Below, piece by piece: positions 8,544 to 16,386 of a stretch of 64,000 bases of DNA (position 1 is its first letter; each line of letters starts with the position of its first letter). The notes under the pieces are model-generated. The model ran no database searches. It saw only the letters and a program-made list of their open reading frames with translations, and was not told where the DNA came from. The position numbers and the translations under genes are program-made. Origin of the DNA: Spirochaetia bacterium 38H-sp (lineage in GTDB: Bacteria > Spirochaetota > Spirochaetia > Winmispirales > Winmispiraceae); NCBI GenBank assembly GCA_039023545.1, contig JBCHKQ010000001.1, positions 434,001 through 498,000 of the forward strand, written 5' to 3'.

Positions 8544-9754
8544 CTTATAAATTCTACAAGCTCCACGCTTGTTTTATTAGCCTTTTTTATAATAAACTTT
8601 CCCAGCTCTGTTTCTATCTCCTGATTTTCATAAGGTATGCTTCCTGACTTTTCTGTAAGATATCCTGCAACCGTGGATGAGTCCGTTGACACCTCTACCT
8701 CAAAAAAGTCCTGGAAATCATGTATTGCTGTATTTCCGTTTATCCTGTAGCTGTTATTTCCGGTTTTTATAATATCTGATTCTTCTTTTTTTTCATTTTC
8801 ATCATACAAGTCTCCCACTATCTCTTCCAGAATATCTTCCATTGTTATTATCCCTGCCACACCGCCATATTCATCCAGAACAATTGCCATCTTTGTTTGA
8901 GCCTGACTTAACTTGCCAAATGCAACATGCAGTTTTGTTGTTTCCGGAAGGAAAACAGCAGGCCCTGCTATATCGGAAAGCCGGGTGTTTTTTTTTGAAT
9001 CTATATATGCAAGAAAGAGATCTTTTATATGCAGTATAAGAGAGATATCTTCCGTATCTTTTTTATATAAAGGAATACGTGAGAAAGGCACTGTTCTTAC
9101 AATCTCAACGGCTTCTTCCACGATCATATCTGCTGGTAGTGAGAAAATCTTTTTTCTATGGGTCATAACGCTATGCAGATTCACCTGGTTAAAGCGTATT
9201 ATTCTGCTCATCATACGGGTCTTGTACTCTTCAAGGACCCCAGTACTTTTTGCAAGAGTAAGAGCACTAAGAATTTTCTCTTGGTCGAGATCCGGCTTTT
9301 GTCTATACGGAATAAAAACAGAGGTAACAATAGAAATAAACTTGCTTATAGGCAAAAACAAAACAGAAAAAAGAGTAATTATTCTTGCGCTGTGAGTTGC
9401 TATAAATAGGCTATGACTTATTGCAAGCCTTTTGGGGATGATTTCTGAGAAGATGAGAACAACAAGTGTGAGGATTCCGGTGGCAATACCAATATAGTTA
9501 TCTCCGGCAATTCTAATAGCTACAGTTGTTGTAAGTGCAGAAGCACTAAGATTTGCTATATTATTTCCTATCAGGACTGTACTCAGAAATATATCTGGAT
9601 TTTTAAAAAGTTTTTCTATTAATTTTGCTTTTTTAGGCTTTTTTTTCCTGAGGCTCTCTATATCAACCTCTGATATAGAAGTAAAAGCCGTTTCTGTTCC
9701 AGAGAAAAAAGCGGATAATAGCAGCAGAGATGCAAGAAATACAAAATCAAGCAT
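8525..9754 (-). CDS. CNNM/CorC-family (DUF21-CBS-CorC) membrane protein
   Basis: Integral membrane protein of the HlyC/CorC family, linked to divalent cation (Mg2+/Co2+) homeostasis. Order: about four membrane segments forming the DUF21 domain (residues 1-150, with [13 protein letters not shown] and [10 protein letters not shown]), two CBS domains (about 190-320, including [24 protein letters not shown]), and the small C-terminal CorC/HlyC domain. The 409 residues are a complete family length. The thioredoxin gene lies upstream on the same strand. Haemolysin activity should not be assumed from the family name. Confidence 0.88.
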   Translation of the reverse strand: MLDFVFLASLLLLSAFFSGTETAFTSISEVDIESLRKKKPKKAKLIEKLFKNPDIFLSTVLIGNNIANLSASALTTTVAIRIAGDNYIGIATGILTLVVLIFSEIIPKRLAISHSLFIATHSARIITLFSVLFLPISKFISIVTSVFIPYRQKPDLDQEKILSALTLAKSTGVLEEYKTRMMSRIIRFNQVNLHSVMTHRKKIFSLPADMIVEEAVEIVRTVPFSRIPLYKKDTEDISLILHIKDLFLAYIDSKKNTRLSDIAGPAVFLPETTKLHVAFGKLSQAQTKMAIVLDEYGGVAGIITMEDILEEIVGDLYDENEKKEESDIIKTGNNSYRINGNTAIHDFQDFFEVEVSTDSSTVAGYLTEKSGSIPYENQEIETELGKFIIKKANKTSVELVEFIRKKRQA

Positions 9755-9842
9755 CTCTTACACCCCGCTTATATGATAAGTAAGGATCCTCTTCCATAAG
9801 ACACTTAGAATCTAACAAAGAGCAATTATATTTTCAATATCC

Positions 9843-10199
9843 TTATTCTACCTTGAGAACATCCTTAATAGCCTGTTCTATTGCTTCTTTTGGAAGTGCT
9901 CCAACTGCCATTTGAGGCTGCTCGTCCTTGGGGATAAAAAGCAAGGATGGAATGCTCTGAATACCAAAGGCAAATGAAAGCTCCTGTTCCTCATCCGTAT
10001 TAACCTTATAAATCTTTAGCTTGCCCGCGTATTCCTCTGAGATCTCTTCCAAGACTGGAGAAACCATCTTACAAGGACCGCACCAATCAGCATAAAAATC
10101 TATAATTGCAGGCATATCCCCTCTGTAATTCCATTCTTTTTCGTTTTGGTAATCAAAGATCTTTTCTTTGAACTCCTGGGTTGTGATTTTTTCTGTCAT
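9843..10199 (-). CDS. trxA: Thioredoxin
   Basis: Small disulfide reductase of the cytoplasm, 118 residues. The active site is DWCGPCKM with the canonical CGPC, and the cis-Pro is in QSIPSLLF. It has no signal peptide. A short extension precedes the usual thioredoxin start and includes NEKEWNYRGDMPAIIDFYADWCG. Ribosome-binding site AAGAGG lies upstream of the ATG. It is divergent from the TPR gene, with promoters packed between. Confidence 0.93.
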   Translation of the reverse strand: MTEKITTQEFKEKIFDYQNEKEWNYRGDMPAIIDFYADWCGPCKMVSPVLEEISEEYAGKLKIYKVNTDEEQELSFAFGIQSIPSLLFIPKDEQPQMAVGALPKEAIEQAIKDVLKVE

Positions 10200-10270
10200 A
10201 ATAACCTCTTAAATTGTTTTTATAAGAATATAATATTTTTTATATATAGCGTCCAGTTCTGCTATATTAT

Positions 10271-10299
10271 TTGCAAATTATAAATCAACTGTTTACAAT
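10271..10299 (+). promoter_or_regulatory. Promoter of the TPR/coiled-coil pair
   Basis: TTGCAA, 17-base spacer, TACAAT, about 30 bases before the ATG at 10328. Confidence 0.6.
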
Positions 10300-10327
10300 A
10301 TTAATATAGCCTTTGCATGGGGGTAAT

Positions 10328-10864
10328 ATGAGCCAGGTTAAAATAAATCAGATAGAAATAAATAACAGGGCAGCTCAATTTATAGAAGATAAGCAATATG
10401 TAGAGGCGATAAGATTGCTTGAAAATAATATTGGACTAACATCTTCCAATACGGCACTTTTGTATAATCTCGCCATCGCCTATGAGGGGGTAGGGGACTA
10501 TAGTCAGGCTATGGATTTTTTAAAAAAAGCACTTGATTCTGAAAAAGAAAAAAAAGCAGAAATCCTAGGTGAGATGGCGTATTGTCTTTTTAAACAGGAA
10601 AATTATGATGAGGCAATGGATATGTGCGAATCTGCTCTCAGCGTGGATGCTGCTTGTTCCAGAGTCTGGAATCTCAAAGGAGTTTTATTATTTCTTGGAA
10701 AAAGTTATGAGCAGGCCTATGAGTGTTTTGAAAAATCAGTAGAAATAGACAGTAGCTGTGCAGATGCTTGGTTTAATCTTGCTGATACTTGTGAGCTTCT
10801 TGGTAAGAAAGAAAGAGAAAAACAGGCAAGAGCTATGTATGATAAGCTCATCAAAGGAGAGTAG
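10328..10864 (+). CDS. TPR-repeat protein
   Basis: Soluble protein of 178 residues made mostly of four to five tetratricopeptide repeats, e.g. ALLYNLAIAYEGVGDYSQAMDFLKKAL, AEILGEMAYCLFKQENYDEAMDMCESAL and ADAWFNLADTCELLGKKE. No signal peptide or membrane segment, so probably a cytoplasmic protein-protein scaffold. ATG 10328 follows GGGGG at a good distance. An in-frame ATG at 10313 lacks one. The coiled-coil gene begins two bases after the stop, so the two are co-transcribed. Specific role unknown. Confidence 0.8.
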   Translation: MSQVKINQIEINNRAAQFIEDKQYVEAIRLLENNIGLTSSNTALLYNLAIAYEGVGDYSQAMDFLKKALDSEKEKKAEILGEMAYCLFKQENYDEAMDMCESALSVDAACSRVWNLKGVLLFLGKSYEQAYECFEKSVEIDSSCADAWFNLADTCELLGKKEREKQARAMYDKLIKGE

Positions 10865-10866
10865 AT

Positions 10867-11037
10867 ATGACAGAGCAAGAAAAAGAAATCATGGAGTTAA
10901 ATAAAAAGATAGAAAAATGGAAAGAACAAATACAGCATGACAAGAAGCTTATAGAAAAATACGAGCAGTATATAGCCAATGCTGAGGCAAGAATAAGCTA
11001 TCTTAAACGTCATTTAAAAGAAAAAGAAGAAAAATAG
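10867..11037 (+). CDS. Small coiled-coil protein, 56 aa
   Basis: ATG two bases after the TPR stop, with AAAGGAGAG spanning that stop as ribosome-binding site. The product is almost entirely charged heptad-like helix (EIMELNKKIEKWKEQIQHD, then EKYEQYIANAEARISYLKR) with no membrane segment. It probably dimerises or binds its TPR neighbour. I recognise no family. Coupling to the TPR gene, a proper ribosome-binding site and coding-like sequence make it likely real. Confidence 0.65.
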   Translation: MTEQEKEIMELNKKIEKWKEQIQHDKKLIEKYEQYIANAEARISYLKRHLKEKEEK

Positions 11038-11050
11038 CAGAAGGTTTTGT

Positions 11051-11079
11051 TTGACAATCTGCTATGTCGGGAGTACAAT
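11051..11079 (+). promoter_or_regulatory. Near-consensus promoter of candidate small RNA
   Basis: TTGACA (11051-11056), exactly 17 bases, TACAAT (11074-11079). It is one of the strongest sigma-70 matches in the window and drives no open reading frame. Confidence 0.8.
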
Positions 11080-11086
11080 TTATATT

Positions 11087-11237
11087 AGGAGGAGATATGA
11101 CTCCACCTGATGTTTTTTGCCGGCTTTGAGCCGGTCATTAGGTTTCTTTTATTTGTTTTTTTAAAAGGGATGGCTTGGTTATGAGATTTATTCTCCTCTG
11201 CCAGCCTGAAAAAGCCAGCCATACAGCTGGCTTTTTT
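11087..11237 (+). ncRNA. Candidate structured small RNA, about 150 nt
   Basis: Starts just after a near-consensus promoter and ends in a perfect terminator (GCCAGC / GCTGGC plus T run, 11209-11237), in a gap with no plausible ORF. A long hairpin is visible: outer stem ACCTGATG / CATTAGGT, a six-T bulge, inner stem GCCGGC / GCCGGT. The 5' end (GAGGAGA, near 11091) can pair with TCTCCTC near 11192, closing the molecule. I see no SRP-RNA, tmRNA or RNase P signature. A 6S RNA-like role is possible but not shown. The downstream gene is convergent, so this is not a leader or riboswitch. Confidence 0.65.
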
Positions 11238-11240
11238 CTT

Positions 11241-11927
11241 TTATTGTATTATAGTGCCTGTAAATTCTTTTTTGTCTAGAATATTAGAAAGATTTTCCAA
11301 ATTTCTTCCTGACGCAAGTATTACCTTCATTCCGAGTTCTTTTGCTTTTTTTGCAGCAACAGGGTCAAAAGGAACGTTTTTGCCGGGTGTCCACTCTTCT
11401 CCTATCATGGATATAAAATCATTCCAGCTTATGGAAGAGATTTTTTTTGCCTTGGGATTTTTTCTGGGGTCTTCACTATACAGCATTTCTATGTTGGAAA
11501 GGTTTAAAATTTCTTTTGCTCCAAATCTTTCTCCAAGTACTACGGCATCAAAATCAGTGGAAAATCCTGGTTTCCAGCCGGCTGCTATTAGTATTTTCCC
11601 TGTAAAGTTGAGTTCTTCCGTAGGATCTGTTACCACGGGGTCTTTGCATTCGTTGTAAAAAACAGCTTTTATAAGTTGTGCATTAAGTCTTGTGGCAGCT
11701 ATACCTATCCAATCTTGAGCATCAGAGTTGTTTTTCCCTGTTATTTCTCTGTAGGCATTCTGATATTTTCTTGCCGGGCCTCCTCCTCCCACAACTAGGA
11801 TAAACCTTAGCTCTTTGTTTTTTTCAAGATGAGAGGCTATGAGGTGATAAAAGGATTTTATAAAATCGATATCGATGTTGTCGGGAACTACAATGGAGCC
11901 ACCCAGGGATATTACTACGGTTTCCAT
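11241..11927 (-). CDS. pyrH: UMP kinase, archaeal/spirochaetal type
   Basis: Phosphorylates UMP to UDP in pyrimidine nucleotide synthesis. Amino-acid kinase fold of 228 residues with N-terminal VVISLGGSIVVPD, the glycine-rich VVGGGGPARKYQNA, and NLSNIEMLYSEDPRKNPKAKKI near residue 145. The sequence fits the short archaeal-type UMP kinase also found in spirochaetes rather than the E. coli type. Start ATG has TAGGAGAT upstream. It is convergent with the candidate small RNA, whose terminator ends four bases from this stop. No pyrimidine neighbours. Confidence 0.88.
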   Translation of the reverse strand: METVVISLGGSIVVPDNIDIDFIKSFYHLIASHLEKNKELRFILVVGGGGPARKYQNAYREITGKNNSDAQDWIGIAATRLNAQLIKAVFYNECKDPVVTDPTEELNFTGKILIAAGWKPGFSTDFDAVVLGERFGAKEILNLSNIEMLYSEDPRKNPKAKKISSISWNDFISMIGEEWTPGKNVPFDPVAAKKAKELGMKVILASGRNLENLSNILDKKEFTGTIIQ

Positions 11928-11991
11928 CTATAAATCTCCTATTTTATTAATCTCAGATTATAGTATATATTTTTACACGTAAAGGTGGTAT

Positions 11992-12030
11992 ATGTCAGAA
12001 CAGATTATTATTATTAAAATATGGATATAA
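11992..12030 (+). other. Short leader ORF overlapping the UVR-protein start
   Basis: ATG at 11992 follows AAAGGTGG, the only good ribosome-binding site upstream of the UVR-motif gene. It encodes 12 residues (MSEQIIIIKIWI) and stops at 12030, ten bases past the downstream ATG at 12021, in another frame. It could be a translationally coupled leader or the remains of the original N-terminus after an indel in the ATT repeat. Confidence 0.35.
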
Positions 12031-12770
12031 GCTATATATTGGAATCTTGGCCATATGATCCTGAAGATAATGTGAGAATAATAAAGACAACTGATAACAG
12101 AGATGTTGTTCAGGTTAGGCTCCCTTATGGAATAGAGCAGTATGAACTTACAAATAGGCCTGACGGTCTTAAACCTGATGGGTTTCTTTCTTATCTGGAT
12201 AAGGTAAAAGCTGCCTTGTCAGAATATGTAAAAATCAATGGGAGTTTAGATGGTTTTTTTCTTAGTGCGGATGATTTCCGTGCTTTGGAAGAAGAAGCTA
12301 CTCTGTATTATTATAGATATGTCCATCTTTTTAAGCTTGGAGAATTTGAGTTTGTAGTTGCGGATACTGGGCATAATATAGATATATTGGAAATGGTGAG
12401 GAGTTATTATTCTGGAGATGACAAAATAAATATGCTGCAATATTCTCCTTACATTATAAGAATGCATTCTGTAGCTTCTGCCATGCTTTTGTTGAGAGAG
12501 CAGGATATTGTAAGCGCAGAAAGAGTGTTAAAGGATGCACTTGATATGATATATTCTACCCCGGACGAAGATTCTCCCATCTATTTTTTTGAGAAGCTTA
12601 GATCCGTATCCTATATCAATTCTTTTGTTTCTCAGCTCAAAGATATGGAACCAGATCCTCTGGAGGAGTTAAAGAGGCAGCTTAAACTTGCTATAGAAAA
12701 GGAAAACTATGAAAAAGCTGCTGAGATAAGAGATAGATTAAGACGACTGTCTTCTGATTCTTCCCATTGA
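12021..12770 (+). CDS. UVR-motif protein, spirochaete-type
   Basis: A 249-residue soluble protein. The C-terminal 35 residues (DPLEELKRQLKLAIEKENYEKAAEIRDRL) are a clear UVR motif, the helical hairpin by which UvrB and UvrC contact each other and which also occurs in ClpC/McsA partners. The rest matches no family I can name. It includes a His/Tyr-rich middle and a helical stretch around 150-200. No signal peptide. The ATG lacks its own ribosome-binding site and overlaps a leader ORF. Function unknown, perhaps protein binding rather than repair. Confidence 0.75.
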   Translation: MDISYILESWPYDPEDNVRIIKTTDNRDVVQVRLPYGIEQYELTNRPDGLKPDGFLSYLDKVKAALSEYVKINGSLDGFFLSADDFRALEEEATLYYYRYVHLFKLGEFEFVVADTGHNIDILEMVRSYYSGDDKINMLQYSPYIIRMHSVASAMLLLREQDIVSAERVLKDALDMIYSTPDEDSPIYFFEKLRSVSYINSFVSQLKDMEPDPLEELKRQLKLAIEKENYEKAAEIRDRLRRLSSDSSH

Positions 12771-12827
12771 CAAATCAATATTCTTAAGGAAATATGTTAT
12801 ATTAATATTTCTTATGGGGTTTTTCCT

Positions 12828-13511
12828 GTGTTAAAAAAGAGCTTACTGTTTTTTCTTATGTTTTTATTTGTTTTTTCGGTATTTTCTCAGGATGTTGTAA
12901 CTGCGGAAGATTTTTTTTCTGCTTTGTCTGACAGATATGCACAGCTCAAAGATTATGTTGTTGATATCGTTATTACAAAAGAAGACGATGTGATGAAAGG
13001 TACTCTATATTACAAGCATCCTGATAGGCTTAGAATAGATTTTTCAGAGCCTGAAGATCAGGTCATTGTTGCAAATAGAAAAGAACTATATATATATGTG
13101 CCTTCGGAAAGGATTGTTCTTCAACAGACTTTATCAAAAGGAAGCAGTTTGTCTGTAGTAACTTCCAAAGGTTTGTCTATTCTTGATGATTATTACTATA
13201 AAGCATATCTTTTTAGTCCTGATTATGTTCCTCTTGATGAGGATACGGAGGGAAACGGAGCCTCTGCAGAACAGGTTATAAAGCTTAAGCTCACATGGAA
13301 AACTACGGATGTAGGATATCGCTCTCTTGTCATAAGTGTCGCAAAAGATGGATATATAAGAAGAATAGAGGGTGTGACTATTGATTATGAGAAGATACAA
13401 TTTGATTTTATTAATCTAAGAGCAAATCAGAATATTCCGGAATCCAGGTTTGAGTATGAGACTCCTGCTTCTGCAAACGTTTACTATAATTTTTTATTTG
13501 ATTCCGAATAA
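12828..13511 (+). CDS. LolA-like outer-membrane lipoprotein carrier
   Basis: Secreted to the periplasm by an N-terminal signal peptide (hydrophobic residues 5-20, cleavage near VFSQ). The next 200 residues show the LolA pattern: AEDFFSALSDRYAQLKDYVVDIVI, then GTLYYKHPDRLRIDFSEPEDQVIVANRKELYIYVP. LolA carries lipoproteins to the outer membrane, which fits a bacterium with many lipoproteins. The start is GTG 12828 with GGGG about ten bases upstream. An ATG at 12813 is out of frame. It begins a likely operon with rodZ-like, rimO and uvrD. Confidence 0.8.
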   Translation: MLKKSLLFFLMFLFVFSVFSQDVVTAEDFFSALSDRYAQLKDYVVDIVITKEDDVMKGTLYYKHPDRLRIDFSEPEDQVIVANRKELYIYVPSERIVLQQTLSKGSSLSVVTSKGLSILDDYYYKAYLFSPDYVPLDEDTEGNGASAEQVIKLKLTWKTTDVGYRSLVISVAKDGYIRRIEGVTIDYEKIQFDFINLRANQNIPESRFEYETPASANVYYNFLFDSE

Positions 13512-13532
13512 GCTAATGTTATCGGAGGTGTG

Positions 13533-14660
13533 ATGGAATCTCTCGGGCGGATATTAAAAGAAACCAGGGAATCAAGGGGGCTTTCTCTGGTCCAGGCAGA
13601 AAAAGAAACTTTTATTCTAAAATCTTATCTTGAGGCGCTGGAACAGGAAAACTTTTCTGTTTTTCCTGGAGAAACATATCTTCTTGGTTTTTTGCGTTCT
13701 TATTCCGAATATTTGGGACTTGATGCTGCCAGGATGGTTTCTTTATATAAAAATATTGTAAAACAGGAACAGGAACCCCCAATAGAAGAGCTTGTAGGTC
13801 AGAAAACTTCGTTTTCCCTTGTGCATATACTTGGCATATTTGCAGCTGCAGGAGCAGTGGCTTTTATTGTCTGGTTTTTTGCGTTTAGAGAGCCTGTTGT
13901 TGGTCAGACTGCTGTATCGGAATCTCAAGAGTTATCTTTGCTGGATTTTACCGGCGGAGTAATGGAAAAAACTTTTTCCGAAGGTAGCGGAGTAAATGTT
14001 CTTATAAATGATAGTTCTTATCCTGTTGTTTTCAAAGAATTTGCGGATTCTCATGTCGTTGCGGAGTATTCTGATGGTAAGTTTGTAAATATTCCTCTCA
14101 GGGGTGAGCTGAAGCTTGATATAACAGGTGATGGGGCTCCTGATATAAAGATTATTGCAAGAGATTATATGGAAAAAGCTTCTGGTAAGGAGCTTGTTAT
14201 AAGAATTGACAGGGCTGTAAACATGCCGAGTCCTCAGGGGCCTTCTGATATGCTTTCTGTAGAAGAGAATGAGATTATTGCGAATAGCGGGGATTCTCTT
14301 CTCTCTCCTATAGGTTCCACTTTGGAATCTTCCAGAAAGCTGGTTTCTTATTCTGTTCTTACTTCTTCTGAGAAAGAGATTATGTTGCTTGATCTCGGTT
14401 TTAGAGGGCCTTGTGTTGCTCGGATAAAGATAGATGATGGAGAGCCTGTAGAGAGGTTCTTTAAGAAGGGTGATGTCTTTAGAGAGAGTGTTAAGAATAG
14501 GGCTTTAGTCTGGGTTTCTAATGCGGGTATTGTTTCTGCTCGCGTTTCCAACAAAGAGCTTCCTCTTGGTGAGGAAGGAGAACCTGCTGTCTGGATGCTG
14601 ACATGGGTGAGAAACAGGGATGACGGACAGTATCAGCTGGAAATGGTTCCTGCTTATTAA
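13533..14660 (+). CDS. RodZ-like HTH membrane protein
   Basis: Residues 1-75 form an N-terminal helix-turn-helix of the RodZ type (LGRILKETRESRGLSLVQAE, then GETYLLGFLRSYSEYLGL), followed by a cytoplasmic linker and one membrane helix around 92-113. About 260 periplasmic residues end in a beta-rich domain. RodZ links MreB to the cell-wall machinery. The periplasmic part is longer than in E. coli RodZ, so its job may differ. ATG 13533 follows CGGAGG; a GTG one codon earlier is less likely. Gap to rimO is 14 bases. Confidence 0.78.
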   Translation: MESLGRILKETRESRGLSLVQAEKETFILKSYLEALEQENFSVFPGETYLLGFLRSYSEYLGLDAARMVSLYKNIVKQEQEPPIEELVGQKTSFSLVHILGIFAAAGAVAFIVWFFAFREPVVGQTAVSESQELSLLDFTGGVMEKTFSEGSGVNVLINDSSYPVVFKEFADSHVVAEYSDGKFVNIPLRGELKLDITGDGAPDIKIIARDYMEKASGKELVIRIDRAVNMPSPQGPSDMLSVEENEIIANSGDSLLSPIGSTLESSRKLVSYSVLTSSEKEIMLLDLGFRGPCVARIKIDDGEPVERFFKKGDVFRESVKNRALVWVSNAGIVSARVSNKELPLGEEGEPAVWMLTWVRNRDDGQYQLEMVPAY

Positions 14661-14674
14661 CGGGTGATATTTTT

Positions 14675-16012
14675 ATGCCTAGTTTTTTTATAGACTCTTT
14701 GGGTTGTGCAAAGAATCAGGTGGATTCTGAGTATATCATAGCTTTGTTGCAGGATAAGGGATGGGTCCTTGCTGATTCTGCGGAGATTGCAGATGTTATA
14801 ATAGTAAATACTTGTGGATTTATAAATTCTGCAAAGCAGGAGTCCATAGATACTGTTCTTGAGTTTAAATCGCTTTTCCCTCAGAAAAAAATAGTTGTTG
14901 CTGGTTGCCTTTCTCAGCGCTATGGAAAGGAGCTTTATGAGGAGATGTCAGAAGCCGACGCGGTTGTGGGAAATTCTAATCTCATACAGGTCGTGGAGGC
15001 AGTGGAGAAGGTTGTTTCTGGTAGACGGGCACTTGTCCTCTCTGATGATAGGAGAGAGCTTGATATAAAAAGACGGAGCAGATTTTCTTTTCCTGGTTCT
15101 GCTTATGTCAAGATTGCGGAGGGGTGTGACAATCGTTGTGCGTATTGTGCTATTCCCATAATACGTGGACCTTTGCTAAGCAGATCCGTGGAGAGTGTTC
15201 TTGATGAGGTGGATTTCCTTCTCTCTTCTGGAGTAAGGGAGCTTAATCTTGTAGCTCAGGATCTTGCTTTTTTTGGTAAGGATAATGGTCTTGACGATGG
15301 TCTTGTTAGGCTTGTTTCTTCTATTTTAGAAAAGAAAGGTGATTTCTGGTTGAGGCTTTTATATATACATCCTTCTCATTTTCCTAGAGAACTTATTTCT
15401 ATCTGTAAAAACGATAAGAGATTTTTGCCGTATTTTGATATTCCTTTTCAGCATGCTTCTTCTTCTGTGTTATCTGCAATGGGGAGAGGTGGGGATAGGG
15501 ATTCCTTTCTTGATCTTGTTTCTTTTATCAGGTCAGAGATCCCGAATGCTGCTTTGCGTTCTACTTTTTTGCTTGGTTTTCCCGGTGAGAAAGAGTCCGA
15601 TCTTGTGCTCCTTAAGGATTTTTTAAAAGAGGCTGCTTTGGATTGGGCCGGTTTTTTTGTGTATTCTCCGGAGGAGGGGACGCGGGCTTATAATTTGTAT
15701 TCTGCCATGCCAGAGGATTTGCGTTCTGAGCAGTCTTCATTGGCAGAAAGGTATCTATTGGAGTTGCAGACTATTCAGGAGTCTGTTTCTTCTTCTTGTC
15801 TTGATGCCAGAGTGGGGAAAATAGAGACTGTTCTTATAGAGGAAAAAATAGAGGGAGAGGATTTGTATCTGGGTCGTGCATTTTTTTCTGCTCCAGAGGT
15901 AGATGGTTTGGTTGTTGTTCATGGGGATGATTTGCCTGTGGGTGATTTTGTTAGATGCAGGATTGTTGCTCGTAATGGGATTGATTTAGAGGCGCTCTAT
16001 CTGTCAGAATGA
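14675..16012 (+). CDS. rimO: Ribosomal protein S12 methylthiotransferase
   Basis: Radical SAM enzyme that methylthiolates an Asp of ribosomal protein S12. Three N-terminal Cys hold the auxiliary cluster (SLGCAKNQVDSE, VNTCGFINSAKQES, VAGCLSQRY). The radical SAM cluster sits in CDNRCAYCAIP, and a TRAM domain closes the 445-residue protein. SLGCAKNQVDSE distinguishes RimO from MiaB. It overlaps the next gene by four bases (ATGA), so the two are translationally coupled. Confidence 0.95.
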   Translation: MPSFFIDSLGCAKNQVDSEYIIALLQDKGWVLADSAEIADVIIVNTCGFINSAKQESIDTVLEFKSLFPQKKIVVAGCLSQRYGKELYEEMSEADAVVGNSNLIQVVEAVEKVVSGRRALVLSDDRRELDIKRRSRFSFPGSAYVKIAEGCDNRCAYCAIPIIRGPLLSRSVESVLDEVDFLLSSGVRELNLVAQDLAFFGKDNGLDDGLVRLVSSILEKKGDFWLRLLYIHPSHFPRELISICKNDKRFLPYFDIPFQHASSSVLSAMGRGGDRDSFLDLVSFIRSEIPNAALRSTFLLGFPGEKESDLVLLKDFLKEAALDWAGFFVYSPEEGTRAYNLYSAMPEDLRSEQSSLAERYLLELQTIQESVSSSCLDARVGKIETVLIEEKIEGEDLYLGRAFFSAPEVDGLVVVHGDDLPVGDFVRCRIVARNGIDLEALYLSE

Positions 16013-16383
16013 TTTTTATGAAGGCCTCCAGATATTTTATTGTTTTTTTTATTCTTATCCTTTTTTTTTCGTGTTCTTCCAATAATCCACGTGATGTCGC
16101 AAGGGCTTTTTTGTCTTCTCTTGTGGCTTTGGATTTTGAAAAGGCTTCTCTATTTGTTACAGAGGATTCTCGGGGTGATTTTGATATGTATGTGGCTTTT
16201 CTTTCTCTTATTCCTGAGGAAAAGCGAGGACAGCTGGCTGTCCGAGCGTTCGGTATTATCGATGTTGCTGTTGAAGGTGATAAGGCCAGGGTGCTTTATA
16301 AGATAGAGGATGAGGCTGTAGACGAGCTTTTTCTTGTAAGAGAGAATGGTTCTTGGAAGGTAGATTGGTTTATGGAGTTTTGA
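16009..16383 (+). CDS. Small lipoprotein, DUF4878-like
   Basis: Lipoprotein of about 124 residues: hydrophobic signal then LFFSCSS, with lipid attachment at the Cys near 22. The mature part (RDVARAFLSSLVALDFEKASLFVTEDSRGD, later ENGSWKVDWFMEF) has the pattern of small NTF2-like DUF4878 lipoproteins. ATG 16009 overlaps the rimO stop; ATG 16018 is an alternative. Codons for residues near 73-83 contain a stretch resembling half of the intergenic repeat. Role unknown, probably envelope-associated. Confidence 0.75.
   Translation: MIFMKASRYFIVFFILILFFSCSSNNPRDVARAFLSSLVALDFEKASLFVTEDSRGDFDMYVAFLSLIPEEKRGQLAVRAFGIIDVAVEGDKARVLYKIEDEAVDELFLVRENGSWKVDWFMEF
16228..16256. repeat. Possible repeat half-unit inside a coding sequence
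   Basis: Perfect stem GGACAG / CTGTCC with a four-base loop, then GAG and CGTTCGGTAT, the same order as the reverse-oriented repeat units. It lies in frame inside the lipoprotein gene and could be an ancient insertion or chance. Confidence 0.4.
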
Positions 16384-16386
16384 GTT

